From NCBI GenBank assembly GCA_945910225.1, contig CAMDYG010000003.1, positions 1 through 64,000 on the forward strand: a DNA stretch of 64,000 nt. Direction: 5' to 3'. This DNA is from an uncultured Eubacterium sp. (GTDB taxonomy: Bacteria; Bacillota; Clostridia; Lachnospirales; Lachnospiraceae). Below, piece by piece: positions 34,003 through 43,628 of this stretch. The number at the start of each line of letters is the position of its first letter. Position 1 is the stretch's first letter. The notes under the pieces were generated by a model, which was not told where the DNA came from, searched no databases, and saw only the letters and a list, made by a program, of their open reading frames with translations. The translations under genes and the position numbers were made by a program.

Positions 34003-36615
34003 ATGAGAAAGGGCTTATTAAGAAGAAGAAAAAAGAATAATTCTGGTTCTACTATTGTAATGGTACTTATCATGACTACATTTGTCCTGATTCTTGCAAC
34101 ACTTATTACAACAACGACTATGATTAATCTTAAGATGAAAATGATTGCTTATCAGAATAAGAAAGCATTCTATACATCTGAGGAGGCTGTAGATGAGATA
34201 TATGCTGCACTTGGTATTGTTTCTATGAACTGCTTTAATTCAGCTTATGAGGAACAGCTTACAACTATATCTTCTTACAGCACTAATATCAAGGCTGATA
34301 ATAAGAATGACTTCTCAACAGTTATCAAGATTGATAATGAGAAGGCTAATAAGGATTTAAGAGAAAGTTATATGAAGAAGCTTGTTAAGGAGCTTCTTAA
34401 TAAGGATGTAGTTGCACCTAATATTGTACAGGTTGATGACTATACAGTACAGAAAGATGATTTTGTTGCAAAGCTTAATTCATATATTGAGGATCAGCTT
34501 TCTGACAGCGAGGCAATAGAAGAAAAAAATAAGAATAAGCCAGTACTTATGGTTGAGTCCATAAGTTCATTAAAGGTTGTTAATAATAAGAATGCTGCAA
34601 CTGGTACAGGACTTGATTCTCTTGCAATCGAGTTTAAGGACTGCGTTGTAAAGTATCTTAATAAGACAGATTATTCATATATAACATTTGACGGAACTGT
34701 AGGTCTGCCAGATGTATATATTAATTTTACAGATGATGATGTTGCTGGTACAGCATTTTTCGAGATATATTCACTTATTGGTAATAGTGGTATATCAATG
34801 TCAGGTTCAGGCATCAATGTTGGTGGAAGTATATATGCCGGCAAGAAGAATGGACTTGATATAAAAGGTGGCGGAGTAACTCTTTCTGGTAAGTACCTTA
34901 TCTGTGGTGGTAATTTTAATATCAATATTAAGGATAAGAAGGGGGATCCAGAGCCTTCAAGTTCAACTGTATCAATTGGAAGCTCATCACAGTTATGGGC
35001 AGAAAATATTGTACTTGGTAATAATGCGGATCTGAATGCATCATCGGATAATTATGTTAAGGATGATATAACGATTGAGGGAGATAATTCTAATGTCGTT
35101 TTCAATGGAGGTTCATATGAAGGATATGGATATGAACACAATGCATTGAATACTCATTATTCAAGTAGTGCGTTAATTGTTAATGGTGAGAAATCCAATA
35201 TTAAGTTCTCTGCCAAGCTTTCTAAGCTTGTTGTAGCTGGACGAGCATTTATTAAGTATGAGAATGATTCGGCTTATCCAACCGGTGAGTCGTTGTCAGT
35301 TAATACAGATCAGGAAATATATCTTATTCCTGCATCTTTATTAGAGGCTGGTAGCAGAAATCCTTCTAAGAAGCAGGCTTTCAATGAGATACATACTAAG
35401 ATTTCAAAGGATACATTCTTTGGATATGATCTTCTTGAGGCAGTAGAGATTACTGCAGCTGATGGAACTAAGTATAATGATTATTATGTTAAGAAGGATT
35501 ATCTTGTAGATGAATCAGAAGGTGATTCAAGAACATATTATTATTTTAATTTCAAGGATGCTGCTTCACTTAATACATATACAAGGTATATATATAATCT
35601 TTCAGATGATGAATTAAGAACTGAATTAAGAAGCAAAGCAAGCTATTTTAATGATTCTCATACAGATGCAGAGATTAAGGATTATCTTGATAATGCAGTA
35701 AGTTTAAGAAACAGAATTAAAAAGTCAGTTGGAACTTATGAGGATATTACAGGATCAGCAGTTAAAATTGATGCATCTAATTCAAAGATATTTAATGAAC
35801 TTATTAACAATGATAATTCAAGTGCAACTAATTCAGAAAATGCTGATAAGCTTTATCTTGAGTATCTTGACAGAGCTAACAGGTTCTATACATTTAATAA
35901 GATTCTTGCACCTTTAGGAACTGTAGAGGATCCATGGACAAGTGGTTCAACTCTTTACAAGGATTCTGTAGGGGTTAATAAGAAACTTAATGAAGGTTTT
36001 AATTCTGGATCATCAGATGTAACAATTATTGATATTGATAAGTTCTCTGAATATGATGTGTATGGTAATATTATTAATACAGGAAGTAATGGCTTTGATA
36101 AGGTTACTAATGGTACATACTTCAAAAAGACTGTTAACTACAAGGGTGGAATTGATCTTGTAGCATATAAGTTAAGCAAGACTCAGATAGGTGGCAACAA
36201 TGAACTTATTGTCGGTTCAGAAGCAAGTGGTTCATTATCATTGTCAGTATCCAGAGGAGTTGTTGTATGTAATGGTAATGTCAGGGTTAAGGGATCATTT
36301 GATGGCATTATTATATCTAATGGTACTATTACACTTGATCCGGGCGCTTCTGCTACTAATACTCTGTTCACTAAGGATGGAGACTTTACAAGTATGATTG
36401 AGACATATACAAAGGCAGGAGATCTTGAACAGACAGTAACGATTGATGGAAAGACAGTGACGTTATACTATGAGGATATATTCAGATACTGGAATCCACA
36501 TGTAGATGCTTCAAAGGAAACTGCGCTAACGCTTAAGGTAAGCAATATGACATTCAGGGATATGGTTACTATAAGTGAGTGGAAGAAGTATAATGCTGTG
36601 TCTACAGATGATTAA
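34003..36615 (+). CDS. giant PilX/GspK-like minor pilin
   Basis: An 870-residue protein with a basic leader ending at G15 ('RRKKNNSGSTIVMVLIMTT'), then a hydrophobic helix. Mature position five is Met, not Glu; loss of this Glu is typical of GspK/PilX tip subunits, which cap the fibre. GspK and PilX are about 170-330 residues, so this is far larger. About residues 250-420 hold many short Gly/Ser/Asn strands ('GSGINVGGSIYAGKKNG', 'DIKGGGVTLSGKYLICGG') and about 720-790 a similar set ('GNVRVKGSFDGIIISNGTI'), suggesting beta-helix modules. A GTG at 33982 opens the frame; GGAGAT before ATG 34003 fixes the start. Confidence 0.78.
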   Translation: MRKGLLRRRKKNNSGSTIVMVLIMTTFVLILATLITTTTMINLKMKMIAYQNKKAFYTSEEAVDEIYAALGIVSMNCFNSAYEEQLTTISSYSTNIKADNKNDFSTVIKIDNEKANKDLRESYMKKLVKELLNKDVVAPNIVQVDDYTVQKDDFVAKLNSYIEDQLSDSEAIEEKNKNKPVLMVESISSLKVVNNKNAATGTGLDSLAIEFKDCVVKYLNKTDYSYITFDGTVGLPDVYINFTDDDVAGTAFFEIYSLIGNSGISMSGSGINVGGSIYAGKKNGLDIKGGGVTLSGKYLICGGNFNINIKDKKGDPEPSSSTVSIGSSSQLWAENIVLGNNADLNASSDNYVKDDITIEGDNSNVVFNGGSYEGYGYEHNALNTHYSSSALIVNGEKSNIKFSAKLSKLVVAGRAFIKYENDSAYPTGESLSVNTDQEIYLIPASLLEAGSRNPSKKQAFNEIHTKISKDTFFGYDLLEAVEITAADGTKYNDYYVKKDYLVDESEGDSRTYYYFNFKDAASLNTYTRYIYNLSDDELRTELRSKASYFNDSHTDAEIKDYLDNAVSLRNRIKKSVGTYEDITGSAVKIDASNSKIFNELINNDNSSATNSENADKLYLEYLDRANRFYTFNKILAPLGTVEDPWTSGSTLYKDSVGVNKKLNEGFNSGSSDVTIIDIDKFSEYDVYGNIINTGSNGFDKVTNGTYFKKTVNYKGGIDLVAYKLSKTQIGGNNELIVGSEASGSLSLSVSRGVVVCNGNVRVKGSFDGIIISNGTITLDPGASATNTLFTKDGDFTSMIETYTKAGDLEQTVTIDGKTVTLYYEDIFRYWNPHVDASKETALTLKVSNMTFRDMVTISEWKKYNAVSTDD

Positions 36616-36644
36616 GGAATTTCAGATTGTTTAATGGAGTAGTG

Positions 36645-37235
36645 ATGATGATTAAAAGAGGGAAAATTTCAAACAGACAATTAAATAATCAGGGATTCTC
36701 GTTATTGGAGCTTCTGATAGTAGTTGCCATTATATCTATAATGACATTTCTTACAGTAATCAGTATTTCTGTTATAGGAAGAGGCAATGCCAAGAAAGTT
36801 AACAAGAATGTATATTCGTGTCTTTCAGAGTTAAAGACCAGTACGATGGCTAAAGATGGAAAGTGGCGTATGGAGGTCAAGAAGAAAGATAAAGAGTATG
36901 TTATTGAGATATACAAGGATGATAACGTCATGGAATCATATGCATGCAGTGCAGCAAGAATTTCCATGGAATATATTATTCCTGATTCAGCAGGAGACGA
37001 GGATTCATCAGGCGCTACTGTATATGACATTGATGATTATACGATTAAGATTAAGTTCAGCAGGTCAGATGGTTCATGCTCAAGTGTAGTTGTTGCAGAT
37101 TCTGATAACCCAGGTGATTCTGGTACAAGAATTGATGGAAAGTCTTCAAGTGGTGTATTCAGGGTTAAAGGGTCTGGTTCAGCATATAAGTCAAAGCTGT
37201 GGTATAAGACTGGAAGAGTTTCAATAATGAATTAG
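36645..37235 (+). CDS. minor prepilin (GspH/FimT-like)
   Basis: A 196-residue minor pilin. The leader ends at G17 ('QLNNQGFSLLELLIVVAII'), with Glu at mature position five, then a hydrophobic helix of about 25 residues and a small extracellular beta domain, resembling GspH/FimT-type pseudopilins in length. Two adjacent ATGs (36645 and 36648) follow GGAGT; the first is given. The region upstream to TTG 36627 overlaps the ribosome site and is not coding. It lies between the giant PilX-like and the PilW-like genes, so the four minor pilins are encoded in a row, as in priming complexes of other systems. Confidence 0.78.
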   Translation: MMIKRGKISNRQLNNQGFSLLELLIVVAIISIMTFLTVISISVIGRGNAKKVNKNVYSCLSELKTSTMAKDGKWRMEVKKKDKEYVIEIYKDDNVMESYACSAARISMEYIIPDSAGDEDSSGATVYDIDDYTIKIKFSRSDGSCSSVVVADSDNPGDSGTRIDGKSSSGVFRVKGSGSAYKSKLWYKTGRVSIMN

Positions 37236-37258
37236 TGATGAGATGCGGGAGTAGAGTT

Positions 37259-37939
37259 ATGAAGAAAAATAACAAGGGTTTTTCATTAGTAGAGTTGCTG
37301 ATAGCACTTGCAATATCAGGCATAGTATTGTCGGCGTTGGTACTTCTTATTGTACAGGCAGTAAGAACTCATACCAAGCAGACAGCATTGGCCCAGATTC
37401 AGAGTGACGCTGATGTTACCCTTAATCAGATTTCAAAGAATATTCTTGAAGCCAAGGAAATCAGAATTGATAAATCCGGTGGCCAGGTAGCTGTATATAC
37501 TAACAAATACACAGCTACAGAGGGAACTGAAGAAAATATCCTTGAGTGGGGATACAAATATGATCCGGCTACAAAACAGCTGTGGTATACAGAGAATGCT
37601 AATTCTATACTGCATGTTGACTGGAGTCTTGCATGTGACAGCGTTACTAATTTTGATGTGAGACTTGATTATGAAGGATTTACATTTGAGTCAACACAGA
37701 TTAAATCAATCCCTAAGAATCCACAGGTTGTTGTTACTATTGAACTTGAACGTATGAGGTATAAGAGAACTGTAACAAGGGAGTTCTCCACAAGAAATCA
37801 GGTTGGTAATGCAATAACTATTGGTAATTCAATATCGAAGAAGGAAGAGGGCGCTGTGGAAGATTATATTAAGCCGCTTGAAGTTGGAAAGGTTCTTCCG
37901 CAGACACAGATTAACGATTATTTTACAAATGTTAAATAA
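37259..37939 (+). CDS. minor prepilin (PilW/GspJ-like)
   Basis: A 226-residue minor pilin with a short, typical leader ending at G7 ('KKNNKGFSLVELLIALAISG') and Glu at mature position five. The size and the wide Cys-poor beta domain ('ILEWGYKYDPATKQLWYTEN' near residue 78) fit PilW/GspJ-type pseudopilins. GTG 37235 and ATG 37238 open the frame earlier, but GGGAGTAGAG precedes ATG 37259 and gives the ordinary leader. Together with the preceding three genes it probably forms the tip-priming complex. It ends 14 bases before the DUF5057 gene. Confidence 0.8.
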   Translation: MKKNNKGFSLVELLIALAISGIVLSALVLLIVQAVRTHTKQTALAQIQSDADVTLNQISKNILEAKEIRIDKSGGQVAVYTNKYTATEGTEENILEWGYKYDPATKQLWYTENANSILHVDWSLACDSVTNFDVRLDYEGFTFESTQIKSIPKNPQVVVTIELERMRYKRTVTREFSTRNQVGNAITIGNSISKKEEGAVEDYIKPLEVGKVLPQTQINDYFTNVK

Positions 37940-37953
37940 AACGGGAGGTAATC

Positions 37954-40900
37954 ATGAAGAAATTATTATCTAATAAGAATCTGAGAAATAAAATATTCGC
38001 AGCGATTGCCTCTGTGGCAGTGTTCTGTGTGATGGTTGTTGTTATCATTGCAACAAGAAAAACGGAAGCAGCAGCGGATTCAGTTGTTATCAATGGTAAG
38101 GAGTATTCTTCTACCAATAAGATGAAGATATTGGAGATTGTGCCAGATAAGTTATACGATGAGTTCGGACAGATTATTGGTAATGCATATGGAGCACTTG
38201 CATGGGATGATATCATAGCAAAGCTTCCATCAGACAAGAAGGTTGTCAAGGAAAAAGATATTTATAATGCTATGTATGCATATACTAACTTTGTTAACGG
38301 AATAATGTTAACAGGAACTGATTACTGTGTTGCTATCAAGTATGACAATAAATATTATGAGAACGTAAATCAATTATTTGGTGCACTTAATTGGCCAGAG
38401 TCCATAGATGGCTCGAAGATGGAACTTAAATTCTGTACATTTACTAATACCAATGGAACCAAGACTATAAATGGTCCTCTTATGGTTGAAGAAAAGCAGC
38501 CAGATGGTTCGATTGCAAATGTAGAAGTAAGAGATGCTTTTTCTTATTTTGTATTCGGTAATACAAGTATGGAAGGGAAAGTTGAACTTGTTATTAAGAC
38601 ACCAAAGGAATTGAATGAAGACAGCAAAAAAGCTAAGGAACTGATTGATGAGTCAGCGCTTGTTATGTTCTCAAGTAAGAATCATAATGATGGTCTTTTT
38701 GAAGCTTATGATCTTATTAATGGAACTAATAAGAAAAGTACTTTAGATAAGAGCATGAAATGGACATTAGGATCTAATGATTTGTCTGCAGATCTTGCAT
38801 TATATATATATATGCTTAATTCAACAAAGGGAAAGGCTGTTATATACAATTCAGAGGATAAGAGTGCTGGTTCAGATGGAAAGTTTTCCAATATATCCAG
38901 AATATGTCTTGCTATGTCAGGTATTGACAGAGACACAATGGTGTCTGACTTCGCTATTAATGAAGTTACAACTAATGCAGAACTGGCAACTGGAATGAGA
39001 TACAAAGGCAATTATGGATATATAAGAATTGAAAAGGATAATGACAATGGTGGCGGTAAGGAAGTTATTAATTTCTATTCAGCGGATGGTACTTCTAAGG
39101 CACCTGTTAATACTAATGGACAGTTTTCTTACTGGGAGAATTACCAGAAATATCTCAGAGGCAGTTCATATACGTCTGATTCAGGAGTGAATTATCCTAC
39201 ATATAATGCTACATCGGGTAATCATTCACAGGCATATATTGATAAGTATGTATGGGCATTTAATTCTGATAATGCTATTACCAGTCAGCTTATATCAAAT
39301 AATATATATCCTTCTAATGCAGAGGAGCTTGATGCTAACTGGGGAACTAATTATAGTGATGCCAAGAAGGAAACATCACACAACAAAACTACATCAGTAG
39401 AACTGTCAGGAGCGCGGGTTATCCAGTATATTATTGGTGCATTTAAGACAGTACCAGATAGTGATATTAATGTACTTGAAATCCAGCCAATTGGTTTTTA
39501 TAAGTATAATACTGATGCTGGAGAGAAGAAGATTAAGACATGGTTTGGTCTTCCAGAGAATTCTAAGGTTAAGGTTAATGTTACTAGTGTGTCTGTCAAT
39601 GCATTTGACGGATTAAATCAGGATATAATTGCTACATATGACCTTATTATTATTGGTTCACAGGGAAAAGACCAGACTAATACAGATATATATGGCTCTA
39701 CTATGTATGCTGACAGTGATAAGAGAAAATTTACAGTAAACAGCAAGAATTATACGCTTAATGATATTGATCTTACTGATAAGGCATATGATAAGCTTGT
39801 CGCTTATGCAAAAAAGGGTCTTCCTATGGCAATGGAGTATGATATATATTATGGAAGTACTGCAGTTGTTGATAAAGACTGTAATATGTATAAGATGAGG
39901 ATGGCAAGTTTAAGGGCTACACTTGGTTCGCAGCATCCTAATGTTGTAAGCATTAATAAGGATCAGGAAGTGTCTGATGCAATTAATTATCAGAAGAAAC
40001 CTTCAATAACTATCCAGCCTGTTGGAATGACAGAGTATGAATATAATGGTGAGGATACAGTTACTAATGACAGATCCAAGTTAAAGTCACTTCAGTTTAA
40101 AGGAACAGTTAATTTACCTAATGATTCGCGTACTGCTGGTGGAAAGTACAAGGTTAAGATATATATTGACAGAAACTGTGACAGTATATTCTCAGAAGAC
40201 AGAACATCTGATGATACAGAGCTTTTCTATAGTGCATCTGATGGAACAGGTGTAGAATGTACCTCATCAGGTTTTGAGTGTAATCTTACACTTCCTTCAG
40301 GCTTAACAGGTTATGTTGGATGGAAGGTAGAGGTTACAGATGAATATACAGGTCTTACAAGTATTAATACTGGTGCATTTGCATTAAAGTATGAAGCAAG
40401 AAAGACTATATATGTTGTACAGATTATTCATGATTCTGTTATAGGATCTGATGGAAAAGAAAAATATCCTGAACACCTTGATCTTTCGGCTGGAAGCAAG
40501 TTCGCTGAGAAATTCGGTGCAGTATCGGATATTACAGGATTTGATCTTGACGTTAATACACTGACTAAATCAGAGTTCTCACAGGCAATATATGAGAATC
40601 CTGACTTCCTTGATGACTATACTATGATAGTTATGGGATTTGCGGACGATTATGGTAATGATTCTGATGCAGATGGCTATGATTATGATCCGACAACAAG
40701 TCCTGCTAAGAAGAGCCTTTCAAAACAGGCTATTGAGGCTATTAAGAGCTACATAGAAGAAGGTAAATCTGTTCTGATGACGCATGATACTATGTCGTAT
40801 AAGGATTCAAGTGGAAATGTTGCAGGGCAGAAGTCTAATCTTAATATGGCTACAAAGACATTTAAACCTTTGATTGGTATGAAGGATGACTATTATATTA

Positions 40901-41883
40901 CAGACACACTTGTGTATAAGTTATCAGCAAAGAGTCCATATAAGGATATAACAGACTATCCTTCATATGGAGCAGAAGGTCATAAAAGTACAACAAGAAC
41001 AACAACCAAGATTTCGAAACTTAATGAAGGTGAGGTTACATCTTATCCATATAGCATTAATACTGACATTGCGGTTGCACAGACTCATGGACAGTACTTT
41101 GCACTGAATCTTGAGCAGATTAATACAACTCTTGATGGAAGAGAAAAGGATAATTCTGTTGTTGTATGGTATACTCTTTCAGATCCAGATGGGGCTAAAG
41201 CAGAAGATAAGTACTTTACATATTCAGGTCAGGATGCGGTTAATAATTATTACATGTATTCGGCAGGCAATGTAACTTATACAAGTGCCGGACATGAGGA
41301 CATGGATGAAGCAACTGATAATGATGCTGAGATGGAGCTGTTCGTTAATACATTTGTAAGAGCTATTCTTGCAGGTAATAGTGCACCAGATGTTATATAT
41401 ACGGATGCTGTATATGATGATTCAATCTCAGCTTATAAGGGATATTTCAAGTATAATTATTCTAAGTATGCAAAGAGAAAGCTTGGATTCACATTCAAGA
41501 TTAATGATGCGGATCTTATTGATGGTAAGGGTATCATTAAAGAAACATTTATGTATGTGTATAACGAAGATGGACATACTAATAAGGATGGTAAGTTCGA
41601 TGAGAGCAGTGGAGATATAATGTTGGGGTATATCAATGTTAATTCTTCTGGCACTGTGTCAGCACTTACACCGATGAATCCTACAAGTAATCTTAAGATT
41701 GTTGCTGGAAATGAGTATGCTGTGGAAGATCTCTGGTCGCTGGTTGGTGATAAGGCAGAGACCTTAAAGAGCCAGATGGTTGACGGTAATCTTAAGATTG
41801 GTATTCAGGCTACGGATGGTCATAAGGGTAAAGGATATGCTATTCTTGACCTTCAGGCAAAAGATCTGTTTGATATGGATTAA
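37954..41883 (+). CDS. large DUF5057-containing secreted/surface protein, probable pilus-associated
   Basis: A 1309-residue protein with a basic start and one membrane helix or signal (about residues 14-35, followed by 'TRKTEAAA'), then a very large extracellular part. It matches the DUF5057 type: 'MKILEIVPDKLYDEF' at about 56 and 'NVLEIQPIGFYKY' at about 504. Three related strand-helix-strand units are seen near 234-299, 562-629 and 890-945, each with a hydrophobic strand, a long helix and 'GKxVLM'-like strand. The last 200 residues look beta-rich. There is no LPXTG motif or C-terminal helix. It is the last gene of the pilus operon, the place where PilY1-type tip adhesins occur, so a tip or surface role is inferred. 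A terminator follows. Confidence 0.72.
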   Translation: MKKLLSNKNLRNKIFAAIASVAVFCVMVVVIIATRKTEAAADSVVINGKEYSSTNKMKILEIVPDKLYDEFGQIIGNAYGALAWDDIIAKLPSDKKVVKEKDIYNAMYAYTNFVNGIMLTGTDYCVAIKYDNKYYENVNQLFGALNWPESIDGSKMELKFCTFTNTNGTKTINGPLMVEEKQPDGSIANVEVRDAFSYFVFGNTSMEGKVELVIKTPKELNEDSKKAKELIDESALVMFSSKNHNDGLFEAYDLINGTNKKSTLDKSMKWTLGSNDLSADLALYIYMLNSTKGKAVIYNSEDKSAGSDGKFSNISRICLAMSGIDRDTMVSDFAINEVTTNAELATGMRYKGNYGYIRIEKDNDNGGGKEVINFYSADGTSKAPVNTNGQFSYWENYQKYLRGSSYTSDSGVNYPTYNATSGNHSQAYIDKYVWAFNSDNAITSQLISNNIYPSNAEELDANWGTNYSDAKKETSHNKTTSVELSGARVIQYIIGAFKTVPDSDINVLEIQPIGFYKYNTDAGEKKIKTWFGLPENSKVKVNVTSVSVNAFDGLNQDIIATYDLIIIGSQGKDQTNTDIYGSTMYADSDKRKFTVNSKNYTLNDIDLTDKAYDKLVAYAKKGLPMAMEYDIYYGSTAVVDKDCNMYKMRMASLRATLGSQHPNVVSINKDQEVSDAINYQKKPSITIQPVGMTEYEYNGEDTVTNDRSKLKSLQFKGTVNLPNDSRTAGGKYKVKIYIDRNCDSIFSEDRTSDDTELFYSASDGTGVECTSSGFECNLTLPSGLTGYVGWKVEVTDEYTGLTSINTGAFALKYEARKTIYVVQIIHDSVIGSDGKEKYPEHLDLSAGSKFAEKFGAVSDITGFDLDVNTLTKSEFSQAIYENPDFLDDYTMIVMGFADDYGNDSDADGYDYDPTTSPAKKSLSKQAIEAIKSYIEEGKSVLMTHDTMSYKDSSGNVAGQKSNLNMATKTFKPLIGMKDDYYITDTLVYKLSAKSPYKDITDYPSYGAEGHKSTTRTTTKISKLNEGEVTSYPYSINTDIAVAQTHGQYFALNLEQINTTLDGREKDNSVVVWYTLSDPDGAKAEDKYFTYSGQDAVNNYYMYSAGNVTYTSAGHEDMDEATDNDAEMELFVNTFVRAILAGNSAPDVIYTDAVYDDSISAYKGYFKYNYSKYAKRKLGFTFKINDADLIDGKGIIKETFMYVYNEDGHTNKDGKFDESSGDIMLGYINVNSSGTVSALTPMNPTSNLKIVAGNEYAVEDLWSLVGDKAETLKSQMVDGNLKIGIQATDGHKGKGYAILDLQAKDLFDMD

Positions 41884-41908
41884 ACACATAATTAAATATT
41901 AATAACTG

Positions 41909-41946
41909 ATAAGCTGTTGTTATGTATGACAACAGCTTATTTTTTG
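41909..41946 (+). terminator. Rho-independent terminator at the end of the pilus operon
   Basis: A perfect 12-bp stem (41909-41920 with 41929-41940), 8-base loop and a run of seven T including the stem end. It closes the pilus operon. Confidence 0.93.
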
Positions 41947-41959
41947 TTATAAATATATA

Positions 41960-41988
41960 TTGACAATATATTACAAAAGATATAGTAT
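41960..41988 (+). promoter_or_regulatory. promoter for comM-dprA-topA
   Basis: A perfect TTGACA (41960-41965) with TATAGTAT at 41981-41988, readable as TATAGT (15-base spacer) or TAGTAT (17-base spacer). It sits just after the pilus terminator. Confidence 0.62.
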
Positions 41989-42064
41989 AGATATACTTAA
42001 AGAATTTAAAATATTGGAAGCGTTGATTAGGAAGCGGACTTGGAAGGTAGAATAGGGGAAGAGT

Positions 42065-43615
42065 ATGTATAGTTGTATATCAAGTGCAGTTCTGCATGGA
42101 CTTAAGGCGGAACTTGTTAAAGTTGAGGTGGATGCCGGTAATGGACTGCCGGGATTCGATATGAGTGGTTTCCTTGGAAGTGAAGTAAAGGAAGCAAGGG
42201 AAAGGGTACGTGTTGCGATACGGAATAGCGGATTTAATCTTATGCCGCAGAGGATAGTTGTTAATATATCTCCGGCAGATATAAGAAAGCATGGCACGGG
42301 ATTTGATCTGCCTATTGCACTGGGAATACTTGCGGCGAATGGATATATTGATGAGACACGGCTTGACAGGATGCTTGTGCTTGGAGAGCTGGGACTTAAT
42401 GGGGATATTAACGGCGTGACAGGTGTTCTGCCGTGTGTGTTATGTGCAAGGAATGAAGGATTCAACAAGGTAGTAATCCCTGTTGATAATGAGAATGAAG
42501 GGGAGATAGTTGATGGAGTTGTGGTTAAAGCCATAGCTAATCTTAAGGATGTAGTAAGATATATTAATGGAGAAGATGGTTTTTCTGGAAATAAGAATGT
42601 AACAATAAAAGAAACTGACTGTACACAGGATAGCGAAGTGTTGGATTTCAGTGATATAAGAGGCGGAGATGCGGCTAAGAGAGCAACTCTTATTGCTGTG
42701 TGCGGGATGCATAATATTATGTATATGGGACCACCTGGAAGCGGAAAGACTATGATGGCAAGAAGAATACCTACGATTATGCCAGAGATGACTTTTGATG
42801 AGAGACTTGAAGTAACTAATATATATAGTGTTGCGGGGCAGCTTGGCAGCAAGAGGGGATTGATTAATAAGAGACCATTCAGGGCACCATATTGTAATGT
42901 TACTAAAAGTGCATTTCTTGGAGGTGGGATGTATCCAGTTCCGGGAGAGGTTACACTTGCCGGGAAAGGTGTTCTTTTTCTTGATGAGATGACTGAATTC
43001 AGGCCTGATATTCTGGAGGGACTGCGACAGCCGCTTGAAGACAGGTGTATTACAATTGTAAGACTGAATAATTCTTATGTGTTTCCAACTGATTTCATGC
43101 TTGTTGGAGCAATTAACCCATGCAGATGTGGATATTATCCGGATCGTAACAGGTGTAACTGTTCTGAACAGGATATAGAAAGATTTCTGGGAAGAATAAG
43201 TAATCCGTTATGGGACAGATTCGATATGTGTGTAAGAACTGAGCAGATAAAGTATTCGGAATTACAGAGTGAAAGTATTGATGGGAAGGAAACAGACAAT
43301 GAGTACACATCTGAGAAGATGTCAGGTATAGTAAGAAGGGTCAGAAAGATTCAGATGGACAGGTTCAGAGGGAGAAAGATAATGTTTAATTCCCAGATGA
43401 ACAGCAGGGACGTAGCAGAATTCTGCCAGCTTGGCAAGACTGAAAGTAAGCTTATGAGTGACATATATTCCAAGAAGCACCTTACTGCCAGGGGATATCA
43501 TAAGATATTAAAGACTGCACGGACTATAGCAGATATTGAGGGGAACAATGACATATCTATGAGTAATATAAGTGAGGCATTTTACTATAGGGGAATACCT
43601 GATGTTAAGGGGTGA
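42065..43615 (+). CDS. comM: YifB/ComM family Mg-chelatase-like ATPase
   Basis: A 516-residue AAA+ protein. ComM in Gram-negatives is a hexameric helicase that widens recombination during natural transformation. The N-terminal Lon-like ChlI domain shows 'GLPGFDMSGFLGSEVKEARE' near residue 28, and the ATPase has Walker A 'GPPGSGKTMMARR' near 225, then 'PGEVTLAGKGVLFLDEM' and a C-terminal Mg-chelatase subunit domain. A 'CRCGYYPDRNRCNC' cysteine loop near 358 is typical of the family. It starts from its own promoter with a GGGGAAGAG site. In Firmicutes it is often next to dprA, as here. Confidence 0.92.
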   Translation: MYSCISSAVLHGLKAELVKVEVDAGNGLPGFDMSGFLGSEVKEARERVRVAIRNSGFNLMPQRIVVNISPADIRKHGTGFDLPIALGILAANGYIDETRLDRMLVLGELGLNGDINGVTGVLPCVLCARNEGFNKVVIPVDNENEGEIVDGVVVKAIANLKDVVRYINGEDGFSGNKNVTIKETDCTQDSEVLDFSDIRGGDAAKRATLIAVCGMHNIMYMGPPGSGKTMMARRIPTIMPEMTFDERLEVTNIYSVAGQLGSKRGLINKRPFRAPYCNVTKSAFLGGGMYPVPGEVTLAGKGVLFLDEMTEFRPDILEGLRQPLEDRCITIVRLNNSYVFPTDFMLVGAINPCRCGYYPDRNRCNCSEQDIERFLGRISNPLWDRFDMCVRTEQIKYSELQSESIDGKETDNEYTSEKMSGIVRRVRKIQMDRFRGRKIMFNSQMNSRDVAEFCQLGKTESKLMSDIYSKKHLTARGYHKILKTARTIADIEGNNDISMSNISEAFYYRGIPDVKG

Positions 43616-43628
43616 TAGTGGGGAATAT

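Noticed and set aside
41971-42852. 293-residue open frame on the minus strand over comM
   Set aside because: It mirrors the codon structure of comM, which has clear Walker motifs; no ribosome site or family motif supports the minus strand reading.
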